Shown here one piece after another: positions 14,332-23,783 of a DNA stretch of 35,065 bases. Source of the stretch: Acidithiobacillus sulfuriphilus (GTDB lineage Bacteria; Pseudomonadota; Gammaproteobacteria; Acidithiobacillales; Acidithiobacillaceae); assembly GCF_003721225.1 (NCBI RefSeq), contig NZ_RIZI01000179.1:1-35065 (forward strand). The letters run 5' to 3'. The notes under the pieces were generated by a model. That model did not search any database. It was not told where the DNA came from and was given only the letters and a program-made list of their open reading frames with translations. Position 1 is the first letter of the stretch, and the number at the start of each line of letters is the position of its first letter. The translations under genes were made by a program, and so were the position numbers.

Positions 14332-15891
14332 CTAGACGGCGACCTGCAAGATCGGACGGTCAAAGCCGCGCTCCTGGATGTCGATGTCGCGCAACTTGGC
14401 CGACTGCTCAAAGTCGCGGATGATCTCCAGGATATCGTGGTCGATGAACTCTACCCGGCTGCCATCCAGGATGACCGTCGCCTTGGGCGGCAGATGTTCC
14501 AGGATGTGGGATACGGTAGCCTTGTTGACAAAGGTGACGTCACGGTGAAAGTCAATCACATACGCGGGGCCTTCCTTGCGTATTTTGACGGCCGCATGGA
14601 AGTTGTTCTTGAGGACGAAGAAGACGCCCACCAGCAGACCGATTCCCACCCCGATGAGGAGATCGGTGAAAAGCACGGTGATGACGGTTACCACAAAGGG
14701 GAGGAACTGCGTGCGTCCCAGCCGCCACATCTTGTGGACCAGGCTGGGTTTGGCTAGTTTGTAGCCGACCATCAGCAAAATGGACGCCAGAGTAGCCAGG
14801 GGCACCTGGTTGAGCAGGGTGCTCAGGAACACCACCGCCAGCAGCAGGAAGACGCCATGGAGAAAGGCGCTGGCCTGGGTACGCCCGCCGGCGGCCACGT
14901 TGGCGGAGGTGCGGACGATGACCGCCGTCACCGGCAGGCCGCCGATGAGCCCGCTGACGCTGTTGGCCACGCCCTGGGATACCAGTTCCCCATCCAGGGG
15001 CGTGCGGCGTTTGAAGGGGTCCAGCTTGTCGCCCGCCTCGATGGACAGGAGACTCTCCAGGCTGGCGACGATGGCGATGGTGACCGCCGTGACCCAGACC
15101 GCCCGGTTGGTGATGGCGTGCCAGTCGGGAAAGGTGAGACTGGCGAGCAGATCCCGGGGGTTGTGAATCATGGGCAATTGCACCAGGTGTTCGGTGCCCA
15201 GGGCGAGTCCCGGCGCCACCCGCAGCAGGAGCAGATTGACCAGCGTTCCGGCCAGCACCGCCACGAGGGGGCCGGAAAACCAGGTCTGCCTTTTCAGCGC
15301 CGGGGTGCGCTCCCAGACGATGAGAATGGCCAGCGCCACGAGGCTGATGAGGAGTGCCCCCCACTCTACCCCGGAGAGGGCGGTGAGCACGCCGCTAAAG
15401 GTGTTCTCGCCGCCGCTGGTAAAGGCCTCGGAGCCGAACTGGCCGATATCCACCCCCAGGGCATAGGGCAACTGCTTGAGGATGAGGATCAGGCCGATGG
15501 CCGCCAGCATGCCCTCGATCACCGCCGCCGGGAAGAAATAGGCAATGGCCCCGGCCCGCAAAAAGCCCAGGGTTATCTGTATTAGCCCGGCGAGAAAAAC
15601 GGCAAGGACAAAGATGGAAAAGGAGTGCATTTCGGTAATGGCCACCAGGACGATGGCGGTGAGGCCCGCCGCCGGCCCGCTCACGGAGAGTGCGGAACGG
15701 CTGAAGAAGGGGACGATGAGGCCGCCGACGATGCCGGAGATGATCCCGGCGAAGAGTGGCGCCCCCGAGGCCAGGGCCACCCCCAGGCAGAGCGGTATGG
15801 CCACCAGCGCCACCACCAAGCCGGCGGGAATGTCAAAGCGGAGATTTTTGAAGGGAGATAGATCCACGGTATGGTGCTGCACTGTGCTCAT
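14332..15891 (-). CDS. SulP family anion transporter, probable bicarbonate uptake
   Basis: The 519-residue product is a SulP (SLC26) transporter. The family features seen are the N-terminal FDIPAGLVVALVAIPLCLGVALASG, the segment SVSGPAAGLTAIV and VASLESLLSIEAGDKLDPFKRRTPLDGELVSQGVAN with SGLIGGLPVTAVIVRTSANVAAGGRTQAS. About 10-12 membrane helices are followed by a C-terminal cytoplasmic STAS-type region from about residue 430 (VTFVNKATVSHILEHLPPKATVILDGSR). The gene starts ten bases after the carbonic anhydrase stop codon. This pairing is known in autotrophs and suggests bicarbonate rather than sulfate transport, but the sequence alone does not prove it. GAGGA precedes the ATG. Confidence 0.88.
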   Translation of the reverse strand: MSTVQHHTVDLSPFKNLRFDIPAGLVVALVAIPLCLGVALASGAPLFAGIISGIVGGLIVPFFSRSALSVSGPAAGLTAIVLVAITEMHSFSIFVLAVFLAGLIQITLGFLRAGAIAYFFPAAVIEGMLAAIGLILILKQLPYALGVDIGQFGSEAFTSGGENTFSGVLTALSGVEWGALLISLVALAILIVWERTPALKRQTWFSGPLVAVLAGTLVNLLLLRVAPGLALGTEHLVQLPMIHNPRDLLASLTFPDWHAITNRAVWVTAVTIAIVASLESLLSIEAGDKLDPFKRRTPLDGELVSQGVANSVSGLIGGLPVTAVIVRTSANVAAGGRTQASAFLHGVFLLLAVVFLSTLLNQVPLATLASILLMVGYKLAKPSLVHKMWRLGRTQFLPFVVTVITVLFTDLLIGVGIGLLVGVFFVLKNNFHAAVKIRKEGPAYVIDFHRDVTFVNKATVSHILEHLPPKATVILDGSRVEFIDHDILEIIRDFEQSAKLRDIDIQERGFDRPILQVAV

Positions 15892-15901
15892 GGATCATTC
15901 C

Positions 15902-16525
15902 TCAGGCCAGGGGCTCAAAGCGGCGATTGTCCAACTGATAGCCGTAAAGCCGCCCTTCATCCAGATCGAAATACCAGGCGTGTAATTGCAGCTCGCCGCG
16001 CACCACGCGGTGGCGCACGCTGGAAAAGGTGAGGAGGTTTTCCAGGGATACCACCATCGCCGCCTTTTCCAGGGCGCGGGTCTGCTCGGCGGGGCTGGCC
16101 CCGGCGTACTCGCGGAGGACATCGGCGCGGGCGTCCCTGGCGATATCCATCCAGGGGCCGATATAAGTGCCGCCTTCGCCGCTCATGAGCGCCTTGATGC
16201 CGCCGCAGTGGGAATGGCCGTTGATGATGATGTTTTCCACCTGGAGGCTTTCCACGGCAAACTCGATGGCCGCGCTGGTGCCATGCAGATGCCCGTCCAT
16301 CTCGCTGGGGGGGACCAGGTTGGCGACGTTGCGCACCATGAACATCTCTCCGGGGCCGGAATCAAAGGTGGCCGCAGGGGTGACCCGCGAGTCGGAACAG
16401 GCAATCATCAGGGTCTTGGGACGCTGACCCTTGCTCACCAGATCCTGGAAAAGCTGCGGTTCGGACTCATAATACTGGCTGTGAAAACGGGAAAATCCGG
16501 CAATCAGTTCATCGATATGATTCAT
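15902..16525 (-). CDS. Beta-class carbonic anhydrase
   Basis: The 207-residue product interconverts CO2 and bicarbonate. Zinc ligands are Cys43 and Asp45 in ACSDSR, His104 and Cys107 in INGHSHCGG, and Arg47 completes the Asp-Arg dyad. The length is that of a typical bacterial beta-carbonic anhydrase. It heads a two-gene operon with the SulP transporter, consistent with inorganic carbon acquisition for CO2 fixation. GGGAG precedes the start at 16525. The upstream region to 16650 is AT-rich and probably holds the promoter, but no convincing -35/-10 pair was found. Confidence 0.94.
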   Translation of the reverse strand: MNHIDELIAGFSRFHSQYYESEPQLFQDLVSKGQRPKTLMIACSDSRVTPAATFDSGPGEMFMVRNVANLVPPSEMDGHLHGTSAAIEFAVESLQVENIIINGHSHCGGIKALMSGEGGTYIGPWMDIARDARADVLREYAGASPAEQTRALEKAAMVVSLENLLTFSSVRHRVVRGELQLHAWYFDLDEGRLYGYQLDNRRFEPLA

Positions 16526-16650
16526 AGCTCCCTCATTATTGGATTGAAAACCAAAAATATGGACCGGGTAGACATACAGAAGTTCAATCGATGTGCGAAT
16601 ATTTTTATGATAAGCAACCGTCTAGTAAGTATACATCACCGATGATCACA

Positions 16651-16680
16651 TAAAAAAAGGCCTCCCCGAAGGGAGGCCTT
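16651..16680 (-). terminator. Intrinsic terminator of metE
   Basis: On the minus strand AAGGCCTCCC, the loop TTCG and GGGAGGCCTT form a perfect 10-bp stem with a stable tetraloop, followed directly by a run of T (poly-A at 16652-16658 on the plus strand). It lies 31 bases after the metE stop codon. Confidence 0.93.
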
Positions 16681-16711
16681 GCGCTGATCATGCCATCAAC
16701 CGGCAGCCGGA

Positions 16712-19072
16712 TCAGCCGCCATGGTGGCGGGCACGGATGCGGCGGGCCGCTTCCACCATGTGTTCCAGGGCGGGCAAGACCTCGGGCCACTTGCGGGTCT
16801 TCAGGCCGCAATCGGGATTGACCCAGAGGCGGTCGGCGGGGACCACCTTCACGGCCTTCTCCATGAGGTCCACCATCTCGTCCACGCCCGGTACCCGGGG
16901 CGAATGGATGTCATAGACGCCGGGTCCGATTTCATTAGGGTAGTTGAAGGTGGCGAAGGCGTCCAGCAACTCCATTTGCGAACGGGAAGTCTCGATGGTG
17001 ATGACGTCGGCGTCCATGGCGGCGATGGCCGGCAGGATGTCGTTGAACTCCGAGTAGCACATGTGGGTATGGATCTGCACATCGTCGGCGGCCACCTGGG
17101 CGGAGATGCGGAAGGCGCGGGAGGCCCAGTTCAGGTAGGCGTCCCAGTCGGCGCGCTTGAGGGGCAGGCCTTCGCGGTAGGCGGGCTCGTCGATCTGGAT
17201 GATGCCGATGCCGGCCTGGATGAGGTCCGCCAGTTCGTCGCGGATGGCCAGGGCGATCTGCAAGGCGGTGCGCTCCCGGGGCTGGTCATCGCGCACGAAG
17301 GACCACTGGAGGATGGTGACGGGGCCGGTGAGCATCCCTTTCATGGGCCGCTGGGTAAGGGACTGGGCGTATTTGCTCCAGGTCACGGTCATGGGGGTGG
17401 GCCGGGAAACGTCGCCGAAGATCAGGGGCGGCTTGACGTAGCGCGAACCATAGCTCTGCACCCAGCCGTGGCGGGTGAAGGCGAAGCCCGCCAACTGCTC
17501 GCCAAAGTATTCCACCATGTCGTTGCGTTCCGGCTCGCCATGGACCAGGACGTCAATGTCCAGACGCTCCTGTTCTTTGACCACGTGGGCGATCTCCGCC
17601 TCCATGGCCTTCTGGTAGTCCGCATCGCTCAACTCGCCCTTGCGGTGCTTGAGGCGGGCCTGGCGGATCTCCGGGGTCTGGGGGAAGCTGCCGATGGTGG
17701 TGGTGGGAAAGAGCGGCAGCTTGAAGCGCTTGCGCTGGGCCGCCTGCCGCACCGGGAAGGGGCTGGAGCGTTGGCCGTCATCCTGGCCGAGGTCTTCCAG
17801 ACGGGTGGCCACGGCGGCGTTGTGGATACGTGGCGAACTTTTGCGCGAGGCCACGGCGGCGCGGGCTGCCGCCAGTTCGGGTCCGGCATGATCGACACCC
17901 TTGTCCATGGCACGGGCCAGCACGGCCACCTCGTCGAGCTTCTGCACGGCAAAGGCCAGCCAGGACTTGAGTTCGGCGTCCAACTCGGTCTCCTGCTGGA
18001 GATCCACCGGGCTGTGCAGCAGACTGCAGGAAGGGGCCAGCCACAGGCGATCACCGAGTTGGTCGTGGGCCGGATGCAGGAGGGCGAGCGCCCCATCCAG
18101 GTCGCTGCGCCAGACATTGCGGCCGTCCACGACGCCCAGGGAGAGGACCTTGTCGGCGGGGTAGCCCTGCAGGAAGGCATTCAGTTGCTGCGGCGCCCGG
18201 CGCAGATCGAGATGGATCCCCGCCACGGGCAGGGCCTTGAGCAGGCCGGCATGGGCCGCCACCGACTCGAAATAGGTGGCCAACAGGATCTTGGGGGCTT
18301 TGCCCCGGCTCAGGCTCTGGTAGGCGCCGTCGAAGGCGGCGATCCAGTTGCTCGGCAGATCGAGGGCGAGGGCGGGTTCGTCGAGCTGCACCCATTCCAC
18401 GCCTTCGGCCGCCATTCCGGCGAGGAGTTCGGCATAGACCGGCAGGAGCTTGGGCAGCAGCGTGAGGCGGTCGAAGCAGCCGTCACTGACCGGCGCGCCG
18501 TGACCGTGGCAGGCGCTGTCGTCATGGTGATGCTGGATCTCATGATGGGCTTGGGCCGCCGGGTCCTTTTCCTTGCCCAGCCAGAGGTAGGTGATGGGGC
18601 CCACCAGGACGGGTTTGGCATTCAGGCCGAGGGCACGGGCTTCGCGCACTTCGTTGAAGATCCGGTCACTGGCCAGGCGAAAGTCCATGCCCTCGTGGAA
18701 CTCGGGGACGATATAGTGGTAATTGGTGTCAAACCACTTGGTCATCTCCATGGCGGGCTGGGTGGCGGAGCCGCGGGCCATGGCGAAGAAGGTGCCCATA
18801 TCGACGCGATCGCCGGAAAAGCCGTAGCGCGGCGGAATGGCGCCCAGGGTCACGCTCATGTCGAGCATGTGATCATAGAGGCTGAAATCGCCTACGGGGA
18901 CGATGTCCACGCCGCAGGTCTGCTGGATGCGCCAGTGGCGCTCGCGCAGCAGGGCCGCCCGCGACTGCAGTTCCTTCTCGTCGATCTCCTTGGACCAGAA
19001 ACTCTCCAAAGCCTTTTTCAACTCGCGCTTGTGGCCGATGCGGGGAAAGCCGAGATTATGGACAACCGTCAT
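16712..19072 (-). CDS. metE: Cobalamin-independent methionine synthase MetE with a His/Cys-rich insertion
   Basis: The 786-residue product transfers the methyl group from 5-methyltetrahydropteroyl-glutamate to homocysteine. It begins with the typical [19 protein letters not shown] and has the catalytic half with [14 protein letters not shown], the zinc ligands in THMCYSE and the Cys of [12 protein letters not shown]. Between GKEKD and CFDRLTLLP (about residues 171-199) there is an extra stretch with several His and two Cys residues ([17 protein letters not shown]) that typical MetE proteins lack. It may bind metal, but the function is unknown. AGGAG lies nine bases before the ATG. A MetR-type box and promoter precede the gene, and a strong terminator follows. 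Confidence 0.95.
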   Translation of the reverse strand: MTVVHNLGFPRIGHKRELKKALESFWSKEIDEKELQSRAALLRERHWRIQQTCGVDIVPVGDFSLYDHMLDMSVTLGAIPPRYGFSGDRVDMGTFFAMARGSATQPAMEMTKWFDTNYHYIVPEFHEGMDFRLASDRIFNEVREARALGLNAKPVLVGPITYLWLGKEKDPAAQAHHEIQHHHDDSACHGHGAPVSDGCFDRLTLLPKLLPVYAELLAGMAAEGVEWVQLDEPALALDLPSNWIAAFDGAYQSLSRGKAPKILLATYFESVAAHAGLLKALPVAGIHLDLRRAPQQLNAFLQGYPADKVLSLGVVDGRNVWRSDLDGALALLHPAHDQLGDRLWLAPSCSLLHSPVDLQQETELDAELKSWLAFAVQKLDEVAVLARAMDKGVDHAGPELAAARAAVASRKSSPRIHNAAVATRLEDLGQDDGQRSSPFPVRQAAQRKRFKLPLFPTTTIGSFPQTPEIRQARLKHRKGELSDADYQKAMEAEIAHVVKEQERLDIDVLVHGEPERNDMVEYFGEQLAGFAFTRHGWVQSYGSRYVKPPLIFGDVSRPTPMTVTWSKYAQSLTQRPMKGMLTGPVTILQWSFVRDDQPRERTALQIALAIRDELADLIQAGIGIIQIDEPAYREGLPLKRADWDAYLNWASRAFRISAQVAADDVQIHTHMCYSEFNDILPAIAAMDADVITIETSRSQMELLDAFATFNYPNEIGPGVYDIHSPRVPGVDEMVDLMEKAVKVVPADRLWVNPDCGLKTRKWPEVLPALEHMVEAARRIRARHHGG

Positions 19073-19104
19073 GGATAGTGCTCCTTAACAGGGAAATAGG
19101 GGGG

Positions 19105-19133
19105 ATCATGCCCCGTCGCAACGCGGCGCTCAA
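19105..19133 (-). promoter_or_regulatory. Predicted sigma-70 promoter of metE
   Basis: On the minus strand TTGAGC (19128-19133) and CATGAT (19105-19110) are separated by 17 bases. Each matches the consensus at four of six positions. Transcription would start near 19098, about 26 bases before the metE start codon. Confidence 0.5.
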
Positions 19134-19153
19134 GGGGGATTTTTGCATCGCCG

Positions 19154-19170
19154 GATGAATGGAATTCATC
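19154..19170. promoter_or_regulatory. MetR-type binding site upstream of metE
   Basis: GATGAAT-GGA-ATTCATC is a perfect 17-base palindrome that contains TGAA-N5-TTCA, the consensus for MetR, the LysR-type activator of metE. Its centre is about 64 bases upstream of the predicted transcription start, a normal LysR activation position. No metR gene is in the window. Confidence 0.6.
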
Positions 19171-19210
19171 AACCCAAGTTCCGGCAGTTGGCGGAGGCGT
19201 TTTAGGATCA

Positions 19211-19996
19211 TCAATCCAGACGATAGCCGCGATGGACGGCGACGATGCCGCCGGAAAGATTGAAGACCTCCACCCGTGCCAGTCCGGCATCCTCCATCAT
19301 CGCCTGGAAGGTTTCCTGATCGGGAAAGCGACGGATGGACTCCACCAGATACTGATAACTCTCGCGGTCCTTGGCAATCCATTCGCCCAGGCGCGGCAGC
19401 AGGTTGAAGGAGTAGAGGTCATAAATGGACTGCAGGCCGGGCCAGCGCGGATGGGAAAACTCCAGGATCAGGACCCGGCCGCCCGTTTTGAGCACCCGAT
19501 GGATCTCCCGCAGGGCCCGCTCCGGGTGGGTCATGTTGCGGATGCCGAAGGCCAGGGTCACCAGGTCAAATTCACCGTCGGCAAAGGGCAGGGCTTCGGC
19601 ATTGGCTTCGACGAACTCCACGCCGTCCAGGATGCCCTTGTCGGCCAGGCGCCTACGCCCCACCTCCAGCATGTCCGGGTTGATGTCGGAGACGACGATG
19701 GAACCGTTGGGGCGGATCTTGGGATAGAGGGCGGCGGCCAGATCGCCGGTGCCGCCGGCCAGGTCCAGCAGCCGCTGCCCCGGGCGGGCCCGCGCGAGAT
19801 CCACGGTAAAGCGCTTCCACAGGCGATGCACGCCCAGAGACATCATGTCGTTCATCAGGTCGTACTTGGCCGCCACATTGCTGAAAACGCCCCTGACCAG
19901 GTCTTCCTTCCGGTTTTCCGGTACCTCTTGATAGCCGAAATGGGTGGTTGGCGCCAGGGCGTTTGACTCTTCTTCCGCTGTTGGGTTTTCGTTCAT
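19211..19996 (-). CDS. ubiE: Ubiquinone/menaquinone C-methyltransferase UbiE
   Basis: The 261-residue product is an S-adenosylmethionine-dependent C-methyltransferase of ubiquinone (and possibly menaquinone) synthesis. Seen are VFSNVAAKYDLMNDMMSLGVHRLWKR, the SAM motif LLDLAGGTGDLA, and the UbiE blocks LAFGIRNMTHPERALREIHRVLKTGGRVLILEFS. The start at 19996 (MNENPTAEEE) has GGAAG upstream; a longer in-frame extension beyond it shows no family sequence. It precedes metE by 138 bases, separated by the MetR-type box and promoter. Confidence 0.95.
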   Translation of the reverse strand: MNENPTAEEESNALAPTTHFGYQEVPENRKEDLVRGVFSNVAAKYDLMNDMMSLGVHRLWKRFTVDLARARPGQRLLDLAGGTGDLAAALYPKIRPNGSIVVSDINPDMLEVGRRRLADKGILDGVEFVEANAEALPFADGEFDLVTLAFGIRNMTHPERALREIHRVLKTGGRVLILEFSHPRWPGLQSIYDLYSFNLLPRLGEWIAKDRESYQYLVESIRRFPDQETFQAMMEDAGLARVEVFNLSGGIVAVHRGYRLD

Positions 19997-20061
19997 GGAA
20001 CTTCCTCGCTGTGCCGATGATGCGGTCGCTGTGTCTATGGCTCTGCCCGGATCCGGGCGGT

Positions 20062-20748
20062 TTAGGCGGAGCGCAGGAGCAGGCTCCCTTTCTCGCTCAA
20101 ATAACGTTGCAGATGCTCTGGAAAATCGGGCATTACGGACCCCGCCACCTCGGGGAGTTCGAGCAGTTGGGCTGCCCAACGGCGCAGTTTGCCCAAGGCC
20201 TCCCAGCGCGGCAATGGCCGCAGGGCATGGAGGATCTCCATGCGCATGAACAGCGGCGCCAGGGCGGCATCCACCAGGCTGAACTTTTCGCCGGCAAAGA
20301 AGGGGCCGCCGCTCCGGGCTTTCTCCTGCGGGGCCGCCCCGCCCAGGGTGTGTTCCAGGCGTTCCAGTTTCTCGAAGAGCTGGCGGCTGGCCGCCGCAAA
20401 GCGCTCGTCGCCCTGGGCCGTCATCATCTGGTACTGATCCAGGATGGCGTCGGCGCCGAAGGCAATCCAGGCGCGATGCAGGGCGCGGGGGAGCGCCTCG
20501 CTGGGGTGCAGGGTGGGAAGAAAGGTTTCGTCGAGGTATTCGTTGATGACGGTGGATTCAAAGAGGACCACGTCGTCATCCAGTCGCAGGCACGGTACCT
20601 TGCCCAGGGGCGCAATGGCCACAAACCACTCGGGCTTGTGGTAGAGGTCGATGTGCGTGAGGGTGAAGGGTACCTGCTTGTGCAGGAGGGTAATCACCGA
20701 GCGCTGCACAAAGGGGCAGAGGGGGAAACTGATGAGTTCCAGGCGCAT
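20062..20748 (-). CDS. Glutathione S-transferase family protein
   Basis: The 228-residue product has an N-terminal thioredoxin-like domain with the redox CPF motif (FPLCPFVQR, Cys11) and the glutathione-binding segments KVPCL and FESTVINEYLDE. An all-helical C-terminal domain follows (FSLVDAALAPLFMRM). The CPF motif points to a Cys-type (omega-like) enzyme rather than a Ser or Tyr type, so thiol transfer is more likely than classic conjugation. The substrate is unknown. GGGAGG precedes the start, which is one base after the metW stop codon, so co-transcription with metW is likely. Confidence 0.88.
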   Translation of the reverse strand: MRLELISFPLCPFVQRSVITLLHKQVPFTLTHIDLYHKPEWFVAIAPLGKVPCLRLDDDVVLFESTVINEYLDETFLPTLHPSEALPRALHRAWIAFGADAILDQYQMMTAQGDERFAAASRQLFEKLERLEHTLGGAAPQEKARSGGPFFAGEKFSLVDAALAPLFMRMEILHALRPLPRWEALGKLRRWAAQLLELPEVAGSVMPDFPEHLQRYLSEKGSLLLRSA

Positions 20749-20749
20749 A

Positions 20750-21372
20750 TCATTCCTCCCGTAGGGGGCTGGCCGCGACGCGGGCGCAGCGGTAGAGGGC
20801 CACTTCCCCAAAGAGATTGGGCAGGAGGCGGTTGAGCCAAGTCTGCCGACGCTGATCATTGAGCACCACCCGCTGATGCACGGCCACGCCATTTTCGCGA
20901 CACAAGGATTCAAAATCGCGAATGGTGCACAGATGAATGTTGGGCGTATCATACCACGCATGGGGCAGCGCGTCTGTGACCGGCATGCGCCCTTGCACGG
21001 CCAACTGCCAGCGGGCATGCCAGTGGCCCATATTGGGGAAGGTCACGATCACCTCGCGGCCCACGCGCAGCATCTCCAGCAGGAGATCCAGCGGGAATTT
21101 GCTGGCTTGCAGGGTGAGGGAAAGGACTACGGTGTCTACGCTCTGGTCACCGAAATTGCGCAGTCCCCCGTCCAGATCCTGCTGGATGACCGGCACCCCA
21201 CGGCGAATGGCCGCCACCACCCGCGCCTCGTCGATCTCCACCCCGTAGCCGCTCACCCCATGTTCGGCACGCAGGTGGGCCAGCAGGTCGCCCTCACCGC
21301 AACCGAGGTCGAGAATCCGGCTGCCGGGACGGATCCACCCGGCGATGATGGCCAGATCCGGGCGGAGCGCGC

Positions 21373-21376
<4 letters not shown>
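20750..21376 (-). CDS. metW: Methionine biosynthesis protein MetW
   Basis: The 208-residue product is a class I methyltransferase-fold protein of the MetW family. It has the SAM-binding motif [15 protein letters not shown] and the MetW blocks GYGVEIDE, the segment [26 protein letters not shown] and [16 protein letters not shown]. MetW acts together with MetX in homoserine acylation in many proteobacteria; its exact reaction is unclear. The start codon overlaps the metX stop as ATGA, so the two are translationally coupled. Confidence 0.93.
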
Positions 21377-22524
<1,148 letters not shown>

Positions 22525-22575
22525 GGCGCTTTTTATGAGTTGAGGCGTAACGAGTCTAATCCCGTCCCGCATCAC

Positions 22576-23385
22576 TCACAATCCTCCGCCAGGACTCATG
22601 CCGGACGGCGGGGTGGCGGCGGGGTCGGCAAAAACGGCTTGATCCTTGACCAGGGTCTGTTCTCCGGCATCCAGCCAACGCCACTGTCCGGCCCGCAAAT
22701 CCCCCAGACTCAAGCCGCCGATGGCCACCCGCAACAGGCGCAGCACGGTGACGCCCCGGGCAGCCAGGAGACGGCGGATCTGGCGATTGCGCCCTTCCCG
22801 CAGGACCATCTCCAGCCATTGCGTCTTGCCGCCGCAACGCAATTCCCGCACCCCCATGGGCAGACAGGGCCGGCCGTCCAGTAACGGCCCCGCGGCGAGC
22901 ACTTCCCGGCTGGCGGCATCCAAGGGCGGGCGGACCTGCACATGATAGGTCTTGGCTACATGGCTGGCGGGATCGAGGAGACGCTGGGCCCAGAGGGTAT
23001 CGTTGCTAAAAAGCAGGAGGCCCTCACTGGCCTGGTCCAGGCGTCCCACCGGGATGAGCCAGGGTTCGCCCGGTATCAGGTCATAAACGGTGGGCCGGCC
23101 GTGTTCATCCCGATGGGTGGTGACGTAACCCCGCGCCTTGTGCAGCATGAGGCAGCACCGGGGTGCGGAGCCCCGGTCCTGGTCATCGATGTGTAAGCGG
23201 ATCCCGGTGAGGGGAAAGCGCCGCTCCGGATCCCTGATGACCTCGCCATCGACGCGCACCCGGCCGGCGGCGATCCACTCAGCCGCCTCGCTGCGCGAGG
23301 CCAGCCCCCGTTTGGAGAGGATGCGTTCCAGGGCGTGGAGCCGCGTCGTCTCCTTGCGCCGGGGCGCTTTTGGGTTATTCTTCAT
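22576..23385 (-). CDS. RsuA/RluB/RluE-family rRNA pseudouridine synthase
   Basis: The 269-residue product has an N-terminal S4 RNA-binding domain (ERILSKRGLASRSEAAEWIAAGRVRVDG). The catalytic domain has the family motif GRLDQASEGLLLFSND with the active Asp, followed by KTYHVQV and the LREGRNRQIRRLL block. The exact target uridine cannot be assigned. The basic N-terminal tail and about 20 C-terminal residues are extra. It is upstream of metX in the same direction, with about 50 bases between them, and diverges from the ferritin-like gene by about 50 bases. Confidence 0.9.
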   Translation of the reverse strand: MKNNPKAPRRKETTRLHALERILSKRGLASRSEAAEWIAAGRVRVDGEVIRDPERRFPLTGIRLHIDDQDRGSAPRCCLMLHKARGYVTTHRDEHGRPTVYDLIPGEPWLIPVGRLDQASEGLLLFSNDTLWAQRLLDPASHVAKTYHVQVRPPLDAASREVLAAGPLLDGRPCLPMGVRELRCGGKTQWLEMVLREGRNRQIRRLLAARGVTVLRLLRVAIGGLSLGDLRAGQWRWLDAGEQTLVKDQAVFADPAATPPSGMSPGGGL

Positions 23386-23433
23386 GAGACACCTGTTTTA
23401 TCCATTCATCCATTCGCTCGTAGGAGATGGCCC

Positions 23434-23745
23434 ATGGCCCATGAAGGTCTGCACGAAGCCCCTGAATCACTGCGTCCCGAAACCCTGGACGAACATCGCG
23501 CCGTCGCATCCCTGATGGAGGAGTTTGAGGCAGTGGACTGGTACCGGCAACGGGCCGACGCCTGCACGGACCCGGAACTGAAAGCGATCCTGTTGCACAA
23601 CATGAACGAAGAAATCGAGCACGCCAGCATGATCCTAGAGTGGCTGCGCCGCCGGATGCCGAGGCTGGACAAGGAGCTCCGCGAGTATCTCTTCCGGGAA
23701 GGTTCCATCACGGGCCATGAGTCCGAGGCCATGGGCCATAGCTAA
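23434..23745 (+). CDS. Encapsulated-ferritin-type (EncFtn) protein without an adjacent shell gene
   Basis: The 103-residue product matches the encapsulated ferritin family, a small two-helix protein that forms a ferroxidase centre between subunits. Glu29, Glu30, Glu32, Trp36 and Tyr37 in LMEEFEAVDWY, and Glu59, Glu60 and His63 in NEEIEHA, align with the Rhodospirillum rubrum iron ligands at a constant offset of two. The C-terminus (about SITGHESEAMGHS) does not show the usual encapsulation sequence of the LTVGSL type, and no encapsulin gene is in the window. The start at 23434 has GGAG upstream. It probably handles iron, important for an acidophile; cargo status is open. Confidence 0.85.
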   Translation: MAHEGLHEAPESLRPETLDEHRAVASLMEEFEAVDWYRQRADACTDPELKAILLHNMNEEIEHASMILEWLRRRMPRLDKELREYLFREGSITGHESEAMGHS

Positions 23746-23783
23746 GTCCAACTGATGCTGGCGCCCCTCTGCCATGCATCGTT

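Noticed and set aside
16721..19078. Long open frame on the plus strand opposite metE, and similar ones opposite several other genes (for example 2920-4254, 4248-5387, 21583-22884)
   Set aside because: They are mirror frames of GC-rich coding genes with low-complexity, Gly/His/Asp-rich products and no family features.
19073..19210. A SAM or cobalamin riboswitch before metE
   Set aside because: The leader is too short and no conserved riboswitch core was recognised. The palindrome is better explained as a MetR box.
23746..23783. Terminator between the ferritin-like gene and hemW
   Set aside because: The 38-base convergent gap has no stem with a U-run on either strand.
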